A stretch of 64,000 bases of DNA from assembly GCF_029867415.1 (NCBI RefSeq), contig NC_081185.1, positions 36,278,766-36,342,765 of the forward strand, read 5' to 3'. The position numbers and the translations under genes are program-made. Of this stretch, positions 45,218-58,087 are shown in pieces. The notes beneath the pieces are model-generated. The model saw nothing but the letters and a program-made list of their open reading frames with translations. It made no database searches and was not told the DNA's origin. Each line of letters starts with the position of its first letter. The stretch's first letter is position 1. The DNA comes from Vicia villosa. Lineage: Eukaryota; Streptophyta; Magnoliopsida; Fabales; Fabaceae.

Positions 45218-45903
45218 CATGAGTCTCAGAGACTAGGGGACGGATTTTTGGAAAGGAATTGCAGACAAAAGAGGCCTAAACCGAGTTCTTCAAGTGAAGA
45301 AAAAAATCAAAATCATCTTCGCGTTACAGCCAGATTCAAGGCGTTTTGAGGATTGAATCGCATCCTCTGGTGTTCATAAGAGCTACCTCGATCTTTATCA
45401 AGGCCGGAGACATTCAGAACCCCCTCACTACCATACGGCTTGCCAAGTTTTTTTTTCAAAGATTGATTTTGCGAGTTCATTCACCATAAACATGATTTGA
45501 TTACATATTCATGATTATATCCGTGTTTGCGAACTGTTTGACTCGTTAATTGCAAGGTTTGGTATAGGAATCAAGCTATGCCATGGTTAAGGTTTTTGAG
45601 GTCGAATTTGGGAATTTTCTAATCGAGTGAAATTGGATCAAATTACTGGTGCAATTGCGATCACAGGTTGATTACGAGTTAAACCATGGCTTTAGATTGG
45701 ATTTATTGTTGTTATTTTGTAGTTTTGAAGTTTCAGGGGCTATGGCTACGCGCAAGAACCGTGGGTATAGGTCTGTTCCGTTTCTTAAAAAAATCAAGGT
45801 TGAAGAAGACAGCCTGCTGGGCGCGCGTTTTGACAAATTTGAACTTTTGTTTTTCTTTATTTTTAAGTCGTTTGAACTGATTATCGACTTTTTGTTCTAG
45901 CAC

Positions 45904-45963
45904 AGGTGGTTAAGCGCTTATTGCTGTTAACGTTAGTGACGTGGGTTCGAGCCCCAGCGTCAC
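45904..45963 (+). other. tRNA-like module in S3
   Basis: The A-box-like AGGTGGTTAAGCGCTT (45904-45919) and the B box GGGTTCGAGCCCC (45943-45955) are present. The T-arm TGGG-TTCGAGC-CCCA is enclosed by GTGAC/GTCAC. The GCGCTT after the A box is shared with the E2 module, although the rest of the two LTRs is very different. Confidence 0.68.
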
Positions 45964-47726
45964 GAAGTTATTTTGTTGCTATTTTATTTGTTACACTTGC
46001 TTTGTGATCCATTACACCTCCTTCGCATGGATACGCGATGCACCCTCAAGTATTAACCATCAGATCATCATCCAAGTGAACCTAACACCCTTGATGATGC
46101 AGTCCTACCGTGGACCTTCAGCCGTGCGCCATAGGGAATCATAGCTAAGTTTTTTATATTATTTATGTTAATATATATGTTCTTGTTTGTTTTATTTTTA
46201 TTTTTAACTAAAATATTTCTTTCTTCTTCAAACTCATTCTTTTATTAATAATAAATGTTTTTTTCTCTTAATTGACAAATCTTTATTATTTAATTAACTT
46301 TAGTTCATAATTTTAAATAATTAATTATAGTAATTTTAATCTTTTAATTAGGTTGCATAATTAGAATTAATTTAGAGTAATTAAATTAATTTTAATAAAA
46401 ATAATTTAATCAAGATTAGTCGATGGTAAATTAATTAGGTTGAAAACCAATAATTAATTTGACTTTTATTTATTCTATTAACCATGACTAACTTGTACCC
46501 TAATCAGGGTTTGCGAGAGTCAGTCATACACTGAAAAAATATTTTTTTTGTGTATTCTTTTCAGGGTTACTTTCAAGTACCTTCCGACTACTTGCCATGC
46601 CCTTCACAAAGCTAAGTGCCTTATTCATTCTGAAAGTCTATTTTGTTTCCCTTTTTTTTTTAGGGTTTCCCCTTTTAATCTTTTTTGAACTATGCATACA
46701 CTCACATTCTCCTTTGCCTTTGCCATTTTTTAGGGTTACCCCGAGACTTCCTCCGACTGCCAACCATGTCAGATCAAATTCGAAGCTAAGTATCTATTGT
46801 TTATATATTTATTTATTAATTTCTTTATCTTTTTATTTTTTAGGGTTGATTTCGTTTGCCTCCGAACCGATAATGCGCTCACCCATTTTTCTGTTTATTC
46901 TTCCTTTTCCAAATCTTCAGGGTTTGTCAATTGTCAAAGCTACGAGTATCGATAACCCTAAATCCTAAACTATTATATTTTCTGCTTTTAATCCCGCTGG
47001 TTTCAATTCCCCTCTCCTCCGCTGGTTTCAATTTCCCTTCCCCATAATTGTTTATGCTATTGCGTGGTTAGTAATCCTAGGGAGTGCAAGCCTTAAATCA
47101 ATTTAGATAACTAACTATAAGATAAATATCTGAATCTGATCACGTGATTGTTGCACCCACGCACGCTTTTGGGGTAACCTCTCTGTTGCCTTGTTGCCTG
47201 TTGCCTTGTTGCCTCGTTGCCTTGTGTTTTTGCAGAATAGCCATGTCCCTCGAATATGAGGATACCTCAGCCCTGCTGCCTCGATACAAATAAAAGTCAT
47301 AAGTCCCTAATGATGCTGCTGTCGATACACGAATATGACTTCGACCCTCGAAAGTTGCCTACGAAAAAGGCTGAGGTATCTTCTGGTTGCCTACGAAAAG
47401 GCTATTCTGGTCCTTCCTTTAGACTACTTGCCTCTCTATGGCATGGGTCAGTCTTGTGGCTAACGACAATGCGATGACCCTTCAAAATCCAAACGAAAGA
47501 CTTCTTGCCCTCTTATGGCAAGGATAGACCCTTTCACTCTGAAAGGCTAAAATAATTTCATTTTCAAACTATAAGGTAATTGCCCCTAATTGCTTTTCCT
47601 TGCTCTAAAACCTTTTTCTATATTCTTTCTCATAATTCTTCAAAATGGCTACGCTCATTTACGAGCTAAAGTCCACTTTCCTTTTCTTCTACATTTCTGA
47701 AAACAAAGAGCAAAGCAATTAAGAGC

Positions 47727-47870
47727 CCATGGAAAACCATGGATGCAAAGGGTGCCTTACACCTTCCCTTTGCATAATTACCCCCCGAACTCAGTTTCTT
47801 TTAAAAAGGTCTTTTCCTGTTCTTTTAGCCTTTCTGATATTTGGATAAAATAAAAGTCGGTGGCGACTCT
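47727..47870 (+). promoter_or_regulatory. Structured block in S3
   Basis: Hairpin B: CCATGG (47727-47732), AAAA, CCATGG (47737-47742). Directly adjoining hairpin 2: ATGCAAAGGG (47743-47752) with CCCTTTGCAT (47766-47775), a perfect ten-base stem around TGCCTTACACCTT. TGGCGACTCT follows at 47861-47870. Hairpin 1 was not recognised in this family. Confidence 0.72.
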
Positions 47871-47976
47871 TGCTTACCGCGATATTTTCGATTATAAAAG
47901 TCAGTTCACCGTATTACATGCTGCTATTATGTTTTAGCCAAACATAGATGCCAATCAGCCAATAAAAGCACCAACA

Positions 47977-47988
47977 ATCTCCCCCTTT
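47977..47988 (-). other. E3 polypurine tract (minus strand)
   Basis: CCAAAGGGGGAGAT is read on the minus strand directly before the 3' LTR TGTTGGTGC. Similar G-rich blocks recur at about 48203-48221, 49340 and 50731. Confidence 0.75.
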
Positions 47989-50900
47989 GGCATATTTTGG
48001 CTAAAACTATACATTCCTTAAAAATGCAGCAAAACGTAAATGCTTCAACTTTCAAGACAATAAAGAACAAACTTTTACATTCTCATAATTGGGCTCTTCT
48101 ATTCTTCAGGTCTTGAACCACATCATAACATCTTCAGTATGCACTGTCTTTACACTACAAAATCCTTTGTTTCTTTTGACAGCAGCAAAATCAGATGATA
48201 CTTCTCTCCCCCTTTTTAGCCATAATATGAAAAAGATTGGACCAATGTCATAATATGCAGTGGAACATCTTCATGCAACACTGATGTACACGAGGACGAC
48301 GATGGGAGAATGCCTTTGTCTTGGAGGACCAATGGTGGCATAAGAGAACCCTTACTCAGTCTTGAACTAGAAACCAAATCCTGGCTTAGAGCCTGAGAGA
48401 GGACTTGAGTGAAAACTGTCCACCAGTCATAGTAACTCAGAACACAAATCACAATTGTGTTCATAACTCAGATCACAAATCACAATGAAAATGATTCCTA
48501 TACTGAAGGCTGTATATGATGGAACATCTTTGTTGTTATTGCAGAAAAAACCCATGGTAGAGACCACCAACATCCCCAGCCCATGTTTTTCTTTTTTTGG
48601 ACAGGTTTTGGTAAAGCAACCCATCACAATACCAAACCCAGACACGACTCGTAAGGACACACACGAATGACATCTTGAGAGAGTTTGATTTCTGTAATCT
48701 GTGGAGACGCCATTATATAGCCATTGGAGATTATAGGAAATAATGATGGTCTTTGGTCTTGTTCAACGGTCAAACGGTTAATTATGAAATAGTTCCAAAA
48801 GCAATTACTCTTTCCAAAGCAATTTTTGACTGTTTTTCTGATAGGAGTTATCTTAAAATACCAGTGCATGCATAATCATTGATTGTACTTTACAATGACC
48901 ACTGATGTGTAGATAAACTTCAAGACATACTTCCTTGTTTGACTTAGAAGATTCAATGTCTTTAAACATGTCATGACATCCTATCAGACATTGTCACTTT
49001 TCTTCCCTTTAAGCACATAGCTCAAGATTCTTCAAAAGATTAAGACAAAGCATCCTATGGACCAAGTAATAGACTCCCCACTTACTCTTCTGACTCACTA
49101 GTCATAGACATAGACTTCTGTTGTTCTGAACACCTTCAGACCGTTTAATGCAACCGTGAAGAATCTTTCAACACTTGTAGACATACAGCTACCTCATCAG
49201 TGTAGAGAAAGAATTGTGGATTCCAGTTGCACATGGTTAAATTCAACCATTCAAAGATAACTGACAATAATGTCACATTTTCTTCATGATGTATGTTAAA
49301 GTATTATTGACCAAGATACTTTTATTGACATAAGAAGTCACTCCCCCTATCTGAGATAGTCTGAGCTTCTCCAAGGAATAAACTTGTAATGATGAATGGA
49401 AAATATAAGACGCGTCTTCATATCTTCAAGAGAAAACCCTCTGTTCAACTATCCTGCTGAACACACTCATTAAGGCAATGTTGCTCCTTTACATTAAATA
49501 CTCACACCAGAAATTTGATGTTATAACATTGTGTCTATCATTAGTACTACTAGTATATTCCACAAGGTTCATATCTCTTGCTACAACAGACCCTTGTCTA
49601 CCAACTTATCTCCTCCAGAAATGATCAACTAATGACCTCTTGACATTAGAAGCACACATAGAGAGGTTGCCACAATCTCAACATAAAGAACTGCCACTTC
49701 CTGTACTTTGTTGAGCATAACCTTACCATGTTTGTATCAGATAATGATCTGCTTAAGAAAAATTGAAATCCTTCTTGATATGATGTTTCTCAATCTTACA
49801 CATTGATTAACATGCTCCTTTATTTTGAACCAGAAGGATCCTCCTTTATCTTCAGTTGTGTTGATCAGATCATAGAAATTTTGTCTTCAGAGTCATATTC
49901 ACGAAGTGAAGTCTTCATTATGAAAGTAATTCTGTATTTCCAAAACACATTACTAAAATCCAAATCAGAACCTGCCCATTCTAATCCACATTATGTCTGA
50001 ACTGCCACTTTAGACAATAATGTCGCCTTTTCAAAATTTGCATGCATATTCATAGACATTCCTCCAGGATACTAGCACATTGTGATGTTGACATCACCCA
50101 AGACATAAGTTTGTCTGACACTCAAACTCAAACAAACTCTAACTATCCATAGAGATAACACGTCTCTATAGAATGACTTGGAACACAAGAAAAAATTTGT
50201 GTTCACGACACGAAACAAGACTCTACTCTTTACAAAACAACTGCAAAGAATGACCTTAGACTTAACAGTGTCTGAACACTACCCTTAAACCCTATGATTG
50301 TCACAATTTGACAATCATAACCTAGACTCTAGACTTTCCTCATATCCGAAAGAAGAACATAAGAGACTCAAACAAGACTCAAACAAAGCGGAAAATACTC
50401 TAGAAACCTGAGCAATTTAAACAACATACCTGGACTTTAACCAAAGTCTCGATCAAGAGATGTTATTTGAAGAGGAATTGCACCAGGTGGACTTGTGCAT
50501 AGGTTGAAACATGCACTAAGTCAGAACAAGTGATACACACCATCAATACATGTCTTCAGATGATAATGCAAAGAATATTCCTTGCTGGTCTTTAAGAATA
50601 AACATGACTTGAGTTATGTTCTGACATCTTGTGTGAGATTGTTTTTCTGGCTTAAAGATTAGTCTTTGAAGGACTTTCCATTTGATTAGAAGCAGAATAA
50701 AATTGTCTTTGTTGATCTTCGTACTTTCTTACTCCCCCTGAGATATACAAATTTAGGACATCTTTTATGTTCGTCCTTGAAGCTTCCTTCATTTGGAATT
50801 TCCCACAGTTTTCAAGTTTAGAAACCTCTGTTTACTTGCTACACAAGATTCAGATTGCCACACTCTGCAACTTGAAGTAGAAGAAACTATGATTGTATAA

Positions 50901-52194
50901 CCATAAATCAATCTTCAGCATACACGTATGAGCTTTTCATACAGACATTATAAATATCCATCTCCCATCAAGATATTTAACAGAGTCAGTATGCTTCACC
51001 AGATACTCTTGCCACACTTCCTTAATTTGTGAAGATAATAGTGAACACGGACTTTTGTTTCACACTAGTCCTTGAATACATAACTAGAAGGACTTCTCAT
51101 CTAATAGGTACTGAGTCTCCCGTCAAAGTACTTATTAGTTACTCAGTAAGATTTACTACTCACACTAGTTCATCCTAACTGGTTTCTTCTTCTCAATCTT
51201 GCATCTAGGTTCTACACCCAATAAGTACTAAGTCTCCCGTCAAAGTACTTACCAGTTATTCAGTTAGAATTTACTACTCACACTAGGTCATTCTGACTGA
51301 TTACCTCTTCACATTTGTACTCTCTTTTCTTGGCAGACACAATACAAAGAAATTGAAGATCTTGAGATGATGTTGTGACATCTGATATGACATCATCCTT
51401 CATGGTTCTTGGTTAACATTTTTAACATCTAATTCATAACACTTAGGGTGGAAACAGAATAATGCATTTATCAGCAATATCCAGATATATCAAGGAACAC
51501 AATAGCCAGCATCTTAATAAGCTTTTCTTCAAACTTCCATTATGATTTTGAGATGATGGATGCCATAGTCTGTACCTATAGAGGAGATTCCCTCATTTAG
51601 GTTTCTGGAACTGACTTAGTTATAGCATAACACTGAATTAGTCAGATTCTTTTGAGCCATCTGACTTCCTTGATTCCAAACAACACTACCCTTTCTGGAT
51701 AACTACTAGGGCAGTAAACATTATTGACCATATTTCGCTGTGGTTGAGACACAGTATTCATCTCCAACAACTGCTCTATGGTTATGAATGAAAATACACA
51801 TATCTGGTTCCATTAATCAGAGGAAAATACCATATGTAAGCTCATCTTGATTTAAACATAAAGGATCAGAAAGGAATACCTTCATGAGTTTTCTTTGGTA
51901 CTGAGCTTTTTACTTCTAACAGAATTGGAGTAGAAGCACATGTTAATCATGTCCTGATCAACTTATAGTCAGATGTCTCCTCTTCTAGACCAGGAGTAGG
52001 TTCTAAACCAATGTTCTCACACTACATTAGTTTAGCACCAAAACATCTGTTCTTTAGCTGGTAGATGCATACCAGTACTAATGTCCCAACATCCAGTAGG
52101 ACATCTGTTCCTCCTTCTAGGAACACTCTAGCCTTGAAATTTTTCAAGGTTCACACTTGTAGATAATTATGAATATCATTGATCAATTGATATT
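47989..52194 (-). other. E3 internal region, 3' half (no recognised gene)
   Basis: No Copia domain is recognised on either strand. A minus-strand TATATAA-type box (48710-48720) is followed by a short minus-strand ORF whose internal ATG (ending at 48624) gives MASPQITEIKLSQDVIRVCP; I do not recognise it. A duplicated segment of about 119-bp period lies near 51098 and 51217 (AAGTACT...AGTCTCCCGTCAAAG). Otherwise I see nothing. Confidence 0.5.
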
Positions 52195-53722
52195 TGTCAT
52201 ACCCTAATTTTTGACCCCCCTGAGATGACATATCTTCAGGATTTTCATCAAGTCAAAGTAAGTACTCAGGGCAGTCTGGCATTCAATCGAGGGTGTTCAA
52301 AGACAAGAAAACTCAGGCAAAGGATCAATCAATAGAGGGATTAGTCTCTAATACAATCATAAGACTCAAAAGCTTCATTATTTCACCTATGATTGATTAG
52401 ACACCCAGTCATCTAAGTACAGGATTACTCAGATCAACAGACTAGGGTTTGGAGCCTATCAAGGACTAAAATCAGGGATCACCTTTGGGAAACCCTAAAA
52501 AGCCCTAAGGGACCATTCAAAGACATCAATCATCTTCAAACAACTCATATGACAAGATCCACTGGACATTACACCTCAGTTCAAAGTCTACAGTCATCAT
52601 TGTCCTCTGGTCGACAATTAGGGTTTTTGACCTAATTCACCAAGATAGTTGACTTTTAATCAGGGCATGGATCCAAAACTCAAGACATGATTCAAGAATC
52701 TCTACTACCTCAATATAATCCATTTACATCAATCATTTGAGGAGAAGATCTTGTTTCTACACAAAAGCCCAAAAATTCACTTTGTCAGGAAAAGTCAACT
52801 GTGTGGGATCATCATTGACTTTTAAGGTTTTTGGTCAAAAAATGACTTTCAAAGATCAATATCATCAATATATGGATGTCAAAGTCATTTGACCAAAGAA
52901 ATTCAAAGAAATTCATCAAGGAGCAAAAAGTCGGGAATTAGGGTTTTTGAAGGCATGGTGAGAACTCAAAATTTCACCTACACAACTCAAAAAACTTCCA
53001 ACATGAAAGTTGTAGATCTTGCAAAACAAAACAACATCTTACAAAGGAACTTTTTTCAAAAGATCAACCATTTATGAAGTTTTGGAAATTTTGAAGTTTA
53101 GGTCATAAACACTTAGAAATTTTTCTAAGTGTTTTAACCTAGTTTTCATCCAACTTTGGGCTCATTTTTCACAAATTTCCCAAATGATTCTGAAGAAGGC
53201 ATAAACTAATGATTTAAAGTAGATGTTTAGGGCTTTCCAAATTGTGTTCAACCTTCTCCAAATTCAATTTGAGCTAGGAGTTATGCTTGTTCAAAGTTGG
53301 CCTCATGAAGTAAAATTATAGGTCATGTGCAAATTGGAACTTTGCAATTTTGTGCATTTTTGCTTCACTAATGGATGCTACACGACCCATAACATGTCTG
53401 AAACAATACCATGCATTCATTTTCACCATGCCATGATAATTGAAGAAGATTCCTAAAACAAGAACATGTGATTATGTAATGATTACTTTTGAGAATTTAT
53501 GGCAAATTGATGAATCACCCAAGGAATCTTCTCACCAACCAATTAGAGCTCACTTTACATCTGAATTGTCCCCTAAGATCAGATAGAATCAATGGATAGG
53601 GGAGGTGGCTCGAAAATGCAATGATCACACTTGGATATTCTTTGAAATTTCTTCATGGCTAAGAAACCAAACTTGCTTCACTAAGCAAGCTCACTCTCCC
53701 AATCAGTACTGAGACATTTGCC

Positions 53723-53731
53723 TATAAATAG
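53723..53731 (+). promoter_or_regulatory. S4 LTR TATA box
   Basis: TATAAATAG in GCCTATAAATAGAGGCC, the same context as in E0 at 3498. Confidence 0.72.
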
Positions 53732-54681
53732 AGGCCTCATTCTCATTCAAAAAACACACCAAAGCAACCATATTCCTTGCTTTCTCTTTCTCTTCTCATG
53801 TTCATTGTTTTTCAAAGTTCTTTGGCAAGAAGAATCGATTTCTTCAAACCAGAGCTCATCTTTGGGAAGTGAACATTCTAACATCTCAAGGGAGGTCATT
53901 TGAGGTGATCCAAGCACCTGGATCACTTCTGTAAGTGGAGGAACACCATTGTTGCTCTCACTTTGGAGCATTTGCAGTTGGAGGTCCATGGAGTAATTCA
54001 GGAGGTTCTGAGCCAAGCCAATCATCCAGGCACAATCCTCAGGTCATAGTGAAGCTAACCAGATGGCTGCAGCTCATCTGTAACTCCAAATTCAACAACC
54101 TCCATGTTCACTTGAAGCTGAAATCGAGGGAGGTCCATAGAGCAATTCAGGAGGATTCAAGCTCCAATAAGCATTCAGTTAGCATCATTGAGTCTCAGGG
54201 AAGCTATTGAGATCATTCATTCAAGCCCAGGTGCTCTCTATCATCCTCACGACCTCCATTTTCAGAGGTAAGTTTCTGAACTTCACCTCTTTAATTTAAG
54301 CACTCTTTGTGGTAAAGCTCGATTCTATCTTGTTTAGCATCATCAGAGGATTGAAAACCCTCTATCATCTTGCATTTATTCATCTTGTTTGTCATTTAAT
54401 TTCAAATTTAGGGTTTATATGTTCTTAGAGTTTTTCTGAGAAATTAGGTAGCTATAGTTCATATAAATAAATGTTAGTTACATATCTGGATTCGTGAGGA
54501 AATTTAGAACAAGATTGATGTTTACATCATGTCATTTAGTTGAGAAACCAGAGAGTTAGGATTTTGAAAATCTTTGAGCTCGAGGAAGAAGATGACTATG
54601 GCCATGGCGCGCAAAATTTGAATCTGGGGCCAAAGTTTATTTTATTTTGAATGGTATGCGTTCCTTAAACGACTGAACAAA

Positions 54682-54758
54682 CTTGCCCTAGTGGCCTCCC
54701 ATACGCCCTTAGTCTCATCATGCCTCAAGTCTGGGGTTCGAATCCCCCTCGCCCCAGA
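54682..54758 (+). other. tRNA-like module 1 in S4
   Basis: TTGCCCTAGTGGC (A-box-like) and GGGTTCGAATCCC (54733-54745). TCTGGGG pairs with CCCCAGA around the T-arm. Homologous to 4625-4703 in E0. Confidence 0.65.
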
Positions 54759-54839
54759 CTTTTTGATTCTTTTATTTTTCAATGATTTACTAGTTGTTTT
54801 GAAACATAACCAAATGAATGCAAGTTGCTATCACCACAC

Positions 54840-54910
54840 GCGCGTTGGCTCAGTGGTGTTTGTTTTGAGTGTGTGACCTAGAGGGCGTGGGTTCAAACCC
54901 TCCAAGGGCC
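54840..54910 (+). other. tRNA-like module 2 in S4
   Basis: GTTGGCTCAGTGGT (54844-54857) matches the pol III A box, and GGGTTCAAACCC (54889-54900) matches the B box. This is the best A/B pair in the window, with about 32 bases between the boxes, as in tRNA genes. The T-stem is imperfect. Confidence 0.68.
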
Positions 54911-55479
54911 AAAACTATTTTTTTAACACACAATTTCTTTCATTTTTTCACAAACTTCACATATTTATTTAACCTATCAAATTAATTTATTTTCACTTCA
55001 TTTTTCACACACTTATCATTTAATATACCTATTTTGTGAATAATAAAAAAAATCATAAAAATATTATTTATTTCATATATTTTTATTAGGTTTAAAATAG
55101 TATATTTTAAGTGTTTTCTAAAATACTTTAAATATATATATTCACTTTGTTTTAACCTAATCATTTTGTAAATAAAGTTTATGATAAAACCCTAATTGTT
55201 TAGGTCTTAATTAAGTAAAAATCTTTATTTTTACTTTGATTAAGTTGACTTTTGTCAATATTCAAAACTGTTTTCAATCTTTGATTAAACGGATGATTAA
55301 GGTTTTCAAACAACAAAACCTTGTATCATTCAAAATCATTTTCAAATTGCTCTCATCACCAGTACTGTAAAGTACTGGGCCTCTAATAGAGTGTAAGTCC
55401 CAAAAACCTTCTCTTCTTAGCTTGTTTTCAAAACTGTATTTTCAAAATCTTCTTTCTGTTTTCAAAACATTCTTCTGGT

Positions 55480-55975
55480 ATTTGAAGGGCATTATTCCCG
55501 GTGAAACTCTTCAGATACCTATGTGACCTTTGTCCATCTTCACTTCTTCTGTTTTCAAAAACCATTAACTGTTTATAATAAATATTCAACTGTTATCAAC
55601 AAAACAACAAAAATTACTGTTGAGGCTCTGTACATACATACTTCTTCAAAGGCCTCCACTCCATCCAGGTTAGGCTTTACAAGCTTTCAATTTACAGTCT
55701 TTATTTAAATTACTGTCAAATATAGAACTGTTCATATATTTGTTTAGAACTACGTTTGAGTGTAAAACCTAGGACAGTTAAACTATATATATATTATAGG
55801 AATATGGCCTAGGATTGAGAATGTCTTCCCGGTGAAGGCTCTTTCCTAATTAGAGATCTGTAGTTCAAACCCCCAAGATGAATTATTCCCGGTGAAACAT
55901 CTTGGCAAAAACCTTAGAATCCAAAGAAATAGGACACATCCACCCAAAGAGGAATTATTCCCGGTGAAACCTCTT
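55480..55975 (+). repeat. Dispersed hairpins with loop ATTATTCCCGGTGAAA (S4)
   Basis: Copies at 55480-55519, about 55810-55850 (degenerate), 55874-55906 and 55948-55975. Arms: TATTTGAAGGG with CTCTTCAGATA; CCAAGATG with CATCTTGG; AAGAGG with CCTCTT. The loop AATTATTCCCGGTGAAA is constant. Two more are in the E0 LTR (20322 and 20388). Confidence 0.85.
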
Positions 55976-56039
55976 ACCCATTTGCTTAGAGCCAAAATAA
56001 GTTCAAAACTACATAGCTTTCTCTTGTGCTATAACAAGG

Positions 56040-57810
56040 ACCCTCGATGACCCTCGATTAGCCTCCTCTTGGGCTTTGTACAAGGACCCACAGGCTTCTT
56101 AAAAGCATTTCCAGCTTCCTCTTGAGCTTGTATACAAGGACCCATCAGGTTTCTTATAAACATAGGAACAGGTCTTTAGTCACCTTTTAACATACCCTGG
56201 TGAGTTTCTTCCAATTTAAACCAGACTTTAAACAAGCTAAGATTGTCTCAATTTTACATTGAGTACACCTTTTGGAATGAGAGACATGGACAGTCTCTGT
56301 CACCCTTATCTTCATCAATTTTCCTTAGCAGAGTCTAGGATCCATGTTTGCTTATCCTCAGCAAGAGTCAGCCTTCATCTTGGGCTTTAAACAAGAAGTC
56401 TCCACTAGATGATCTTTCTGCCAATCCTTTCATCCTTTAATAATTAATGGAGAGCTACCCAAATCATTTCAATAAAAACCCCTGGAAAGGGTTAGCCTCC
56501 AAAGTCAATTAAAATCAACCTCCTTTTCAATAAAATCCCTGGAAAGGGTTAGCTTCCACACATTCCTTCATTTTCAATAAATTCCCTGGAAAGGGTTAGC
56601 CTCCAAAGTCAATTAATAAATAAAGATTCACTTCTCTTAGGAGATAATTTCCCCAAAAGAGTCAAAACCCCTGGAAAGGGTCAGCCTCCAAAAAACATGA
56701 TAAAGTCAGTCTTTTACCAAACAATTTCTCCAGCTGAGTCAAAATCCCTGGAAAGGGTTAGCTTCCAAAGAAAAACAGTCTTTCAATAAATAAAATCTCC
56801 TCAGTAGAGTCAAAACCAACAAAAACAGTTAGCCTCAACCTTGGGCTTCATACAAGGCACCCAAACAATAAAACTCCCCTGTCAAGAGTCAGCCTCAACC
56901 TTGGGCATTGTACAAGGCAGATAATAGAGTCTCCCCAGTGAGTTCTTCATCACTCAGTAGCCACAACCTTGGGCTTTGTACAAGGCAGATAAACCATATT
57001 TTTCATGTGTCAAAGATTCCTAACACTTAGGATCTTTCCCCATATAGTCATCCATACTTAATTCATTTAAGAGTCCGCCACAACCTTGGGCTTTGTACAA
57101 GGCAGAAAATAATGTTTTTCCTAGCTAGAGTCAGCCACAACCTTGGGCTTTGTACAAGGCATATAAAATAGAGTCATTCATTCAATTATCCACAACAGTC
57201 AGCCACAACCTTGGGCTTTGTACAAGGCACACAAATAGAGTATCCCTAAATAAGAGTCAGCCTCAATTCTGGGCTTTGTACAGAACACAAAAATACCCTG
57301 TAATTAATCCCCAGTGGAGTCATCTCCCAGAGTCAATAGTATTAATTAATCAATCAAAAAGCCTCAAGCTTGGGCCTCATACAAGCTAGCTAAATTCAAA
57401 TCTTTCATACAGTAGATAGACATAGCTTATCTCTATAGAGAGATATTTTTACTACTCTACCACATTCAAACAAACAAACATTTCAATTTCAATTTCATTC
57501 AAAGTCTCCCATTTAGGACTCTGAAAGACATGCTCTGGCACATCCCCAGACTTGTACACTTTCCCTAATTTGGACGAGCATCTTTCTTTCATTTTAGAGG
57601 CACGATGGCTGTCATACTTGATCAACCAAGTAGACTCCCCTCTTAATGAAACATCATTTTTTTTTTTTAGCTTTTCTGTCACTTTTAAATGTTTGTGGTA
57701 GAATAATACAAATACCTCTCTGTAAAGATGATTTCATGTCTCTTTACTGTAAACAGAGATTTAATTCCAAGCTTCAACCTTGAGCTTCAAGCAAGGCACC
57801 AAAAACAAGT
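56040..57810 (+). repeat. GGCTTTGTA-loop hairpins and CCCTGGAAAGGG repeats (S4)
   Basis: About twelve copies have the form arm-GGCTTTGTA-arm: mostly CCTTG/CAAGG (56830, 56890, 56964, 57083, 57140, 57205), but TCTTG/CAAGA near 56379, TTCTG/CAGAA at 57267-57285 and AGCTTG/CAAGCT at 57367-57387. Between 56480 and 56770 a second family, CCCTGGAAAGGGTTAGCYTCC, is repeated about six times. No coding potential is seen. Confidence 0.85.
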
Positions 57811-57834
57811 AATTTCCCTAGTTAGTTCCCCGAA

Positions 57835-58087
57835 CTACATTAAGCTCTGACTTCCACTAGGGATATGTAGGCATGAGGTTCACAAGGAATCTCAGCGAGC
57901 TAATAAAATACCAAAAATAATCAGTCTGTCTATCTGTCTGTCTTTCTTTAATCAAATCAATTCCTTCTCCTAACACAAAGGAGAAACTTTCCCAATCATT
58001 AGCAGCAAACACAATCACAAATGACACAGAGAAGGTTCCTGTAGAGTACTACAGATATGTAGGGTGTTTAAACACTTCCCTATGTAT
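57835..58087 (+). promoter_or_regulatory. Structured block in S4
   Basis: Hairpin 1: CTACAT (57835-57840) with ATGTAG (57865-57870). Hairpin B: CTGTAG-AGTA-CTACAG (58039-58054). Hairpin 2 adjoins: ATATGTAGGG (58055-58064) with CCCTATGTAT (58078-58087), ten pairs including two G-U, loop TGTTTAAACACTT. TGGCGACTCT was not found after it. Confidence 0.72.

Larger units (their letters stand above)
44043..47918 (+). mobile_element. S3: solo Ogre LTR
   Basis: 3876 bp, TGTCATACCCCAAAATTTACCC to CCGTATTACA, flanked by TTCTG (44038-44042) and TGCTG (47919-47923). The undisturbed target in the other E3 LTR reads TGCTG, so the left copy has one substitution. TATATATAAA is at 45208, the tRNA-like module at 45904, and hairpins B and 2 at 47727-47775 followed by TGGCGACTCT at 47861. 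A GTTGCCTT-type short repeat occurs at 47182-47225. No gene is present. Confidence 0.88.
42895..47976 (-). repeat. E3 3' LTR (split by S3)
   Basis: Without S3 and its target duplication it is about 1201 bp. A minus-strand TATAAATAG lies at 43657-43665. It is collinear with 58628-61586. Confidence 0.9.
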
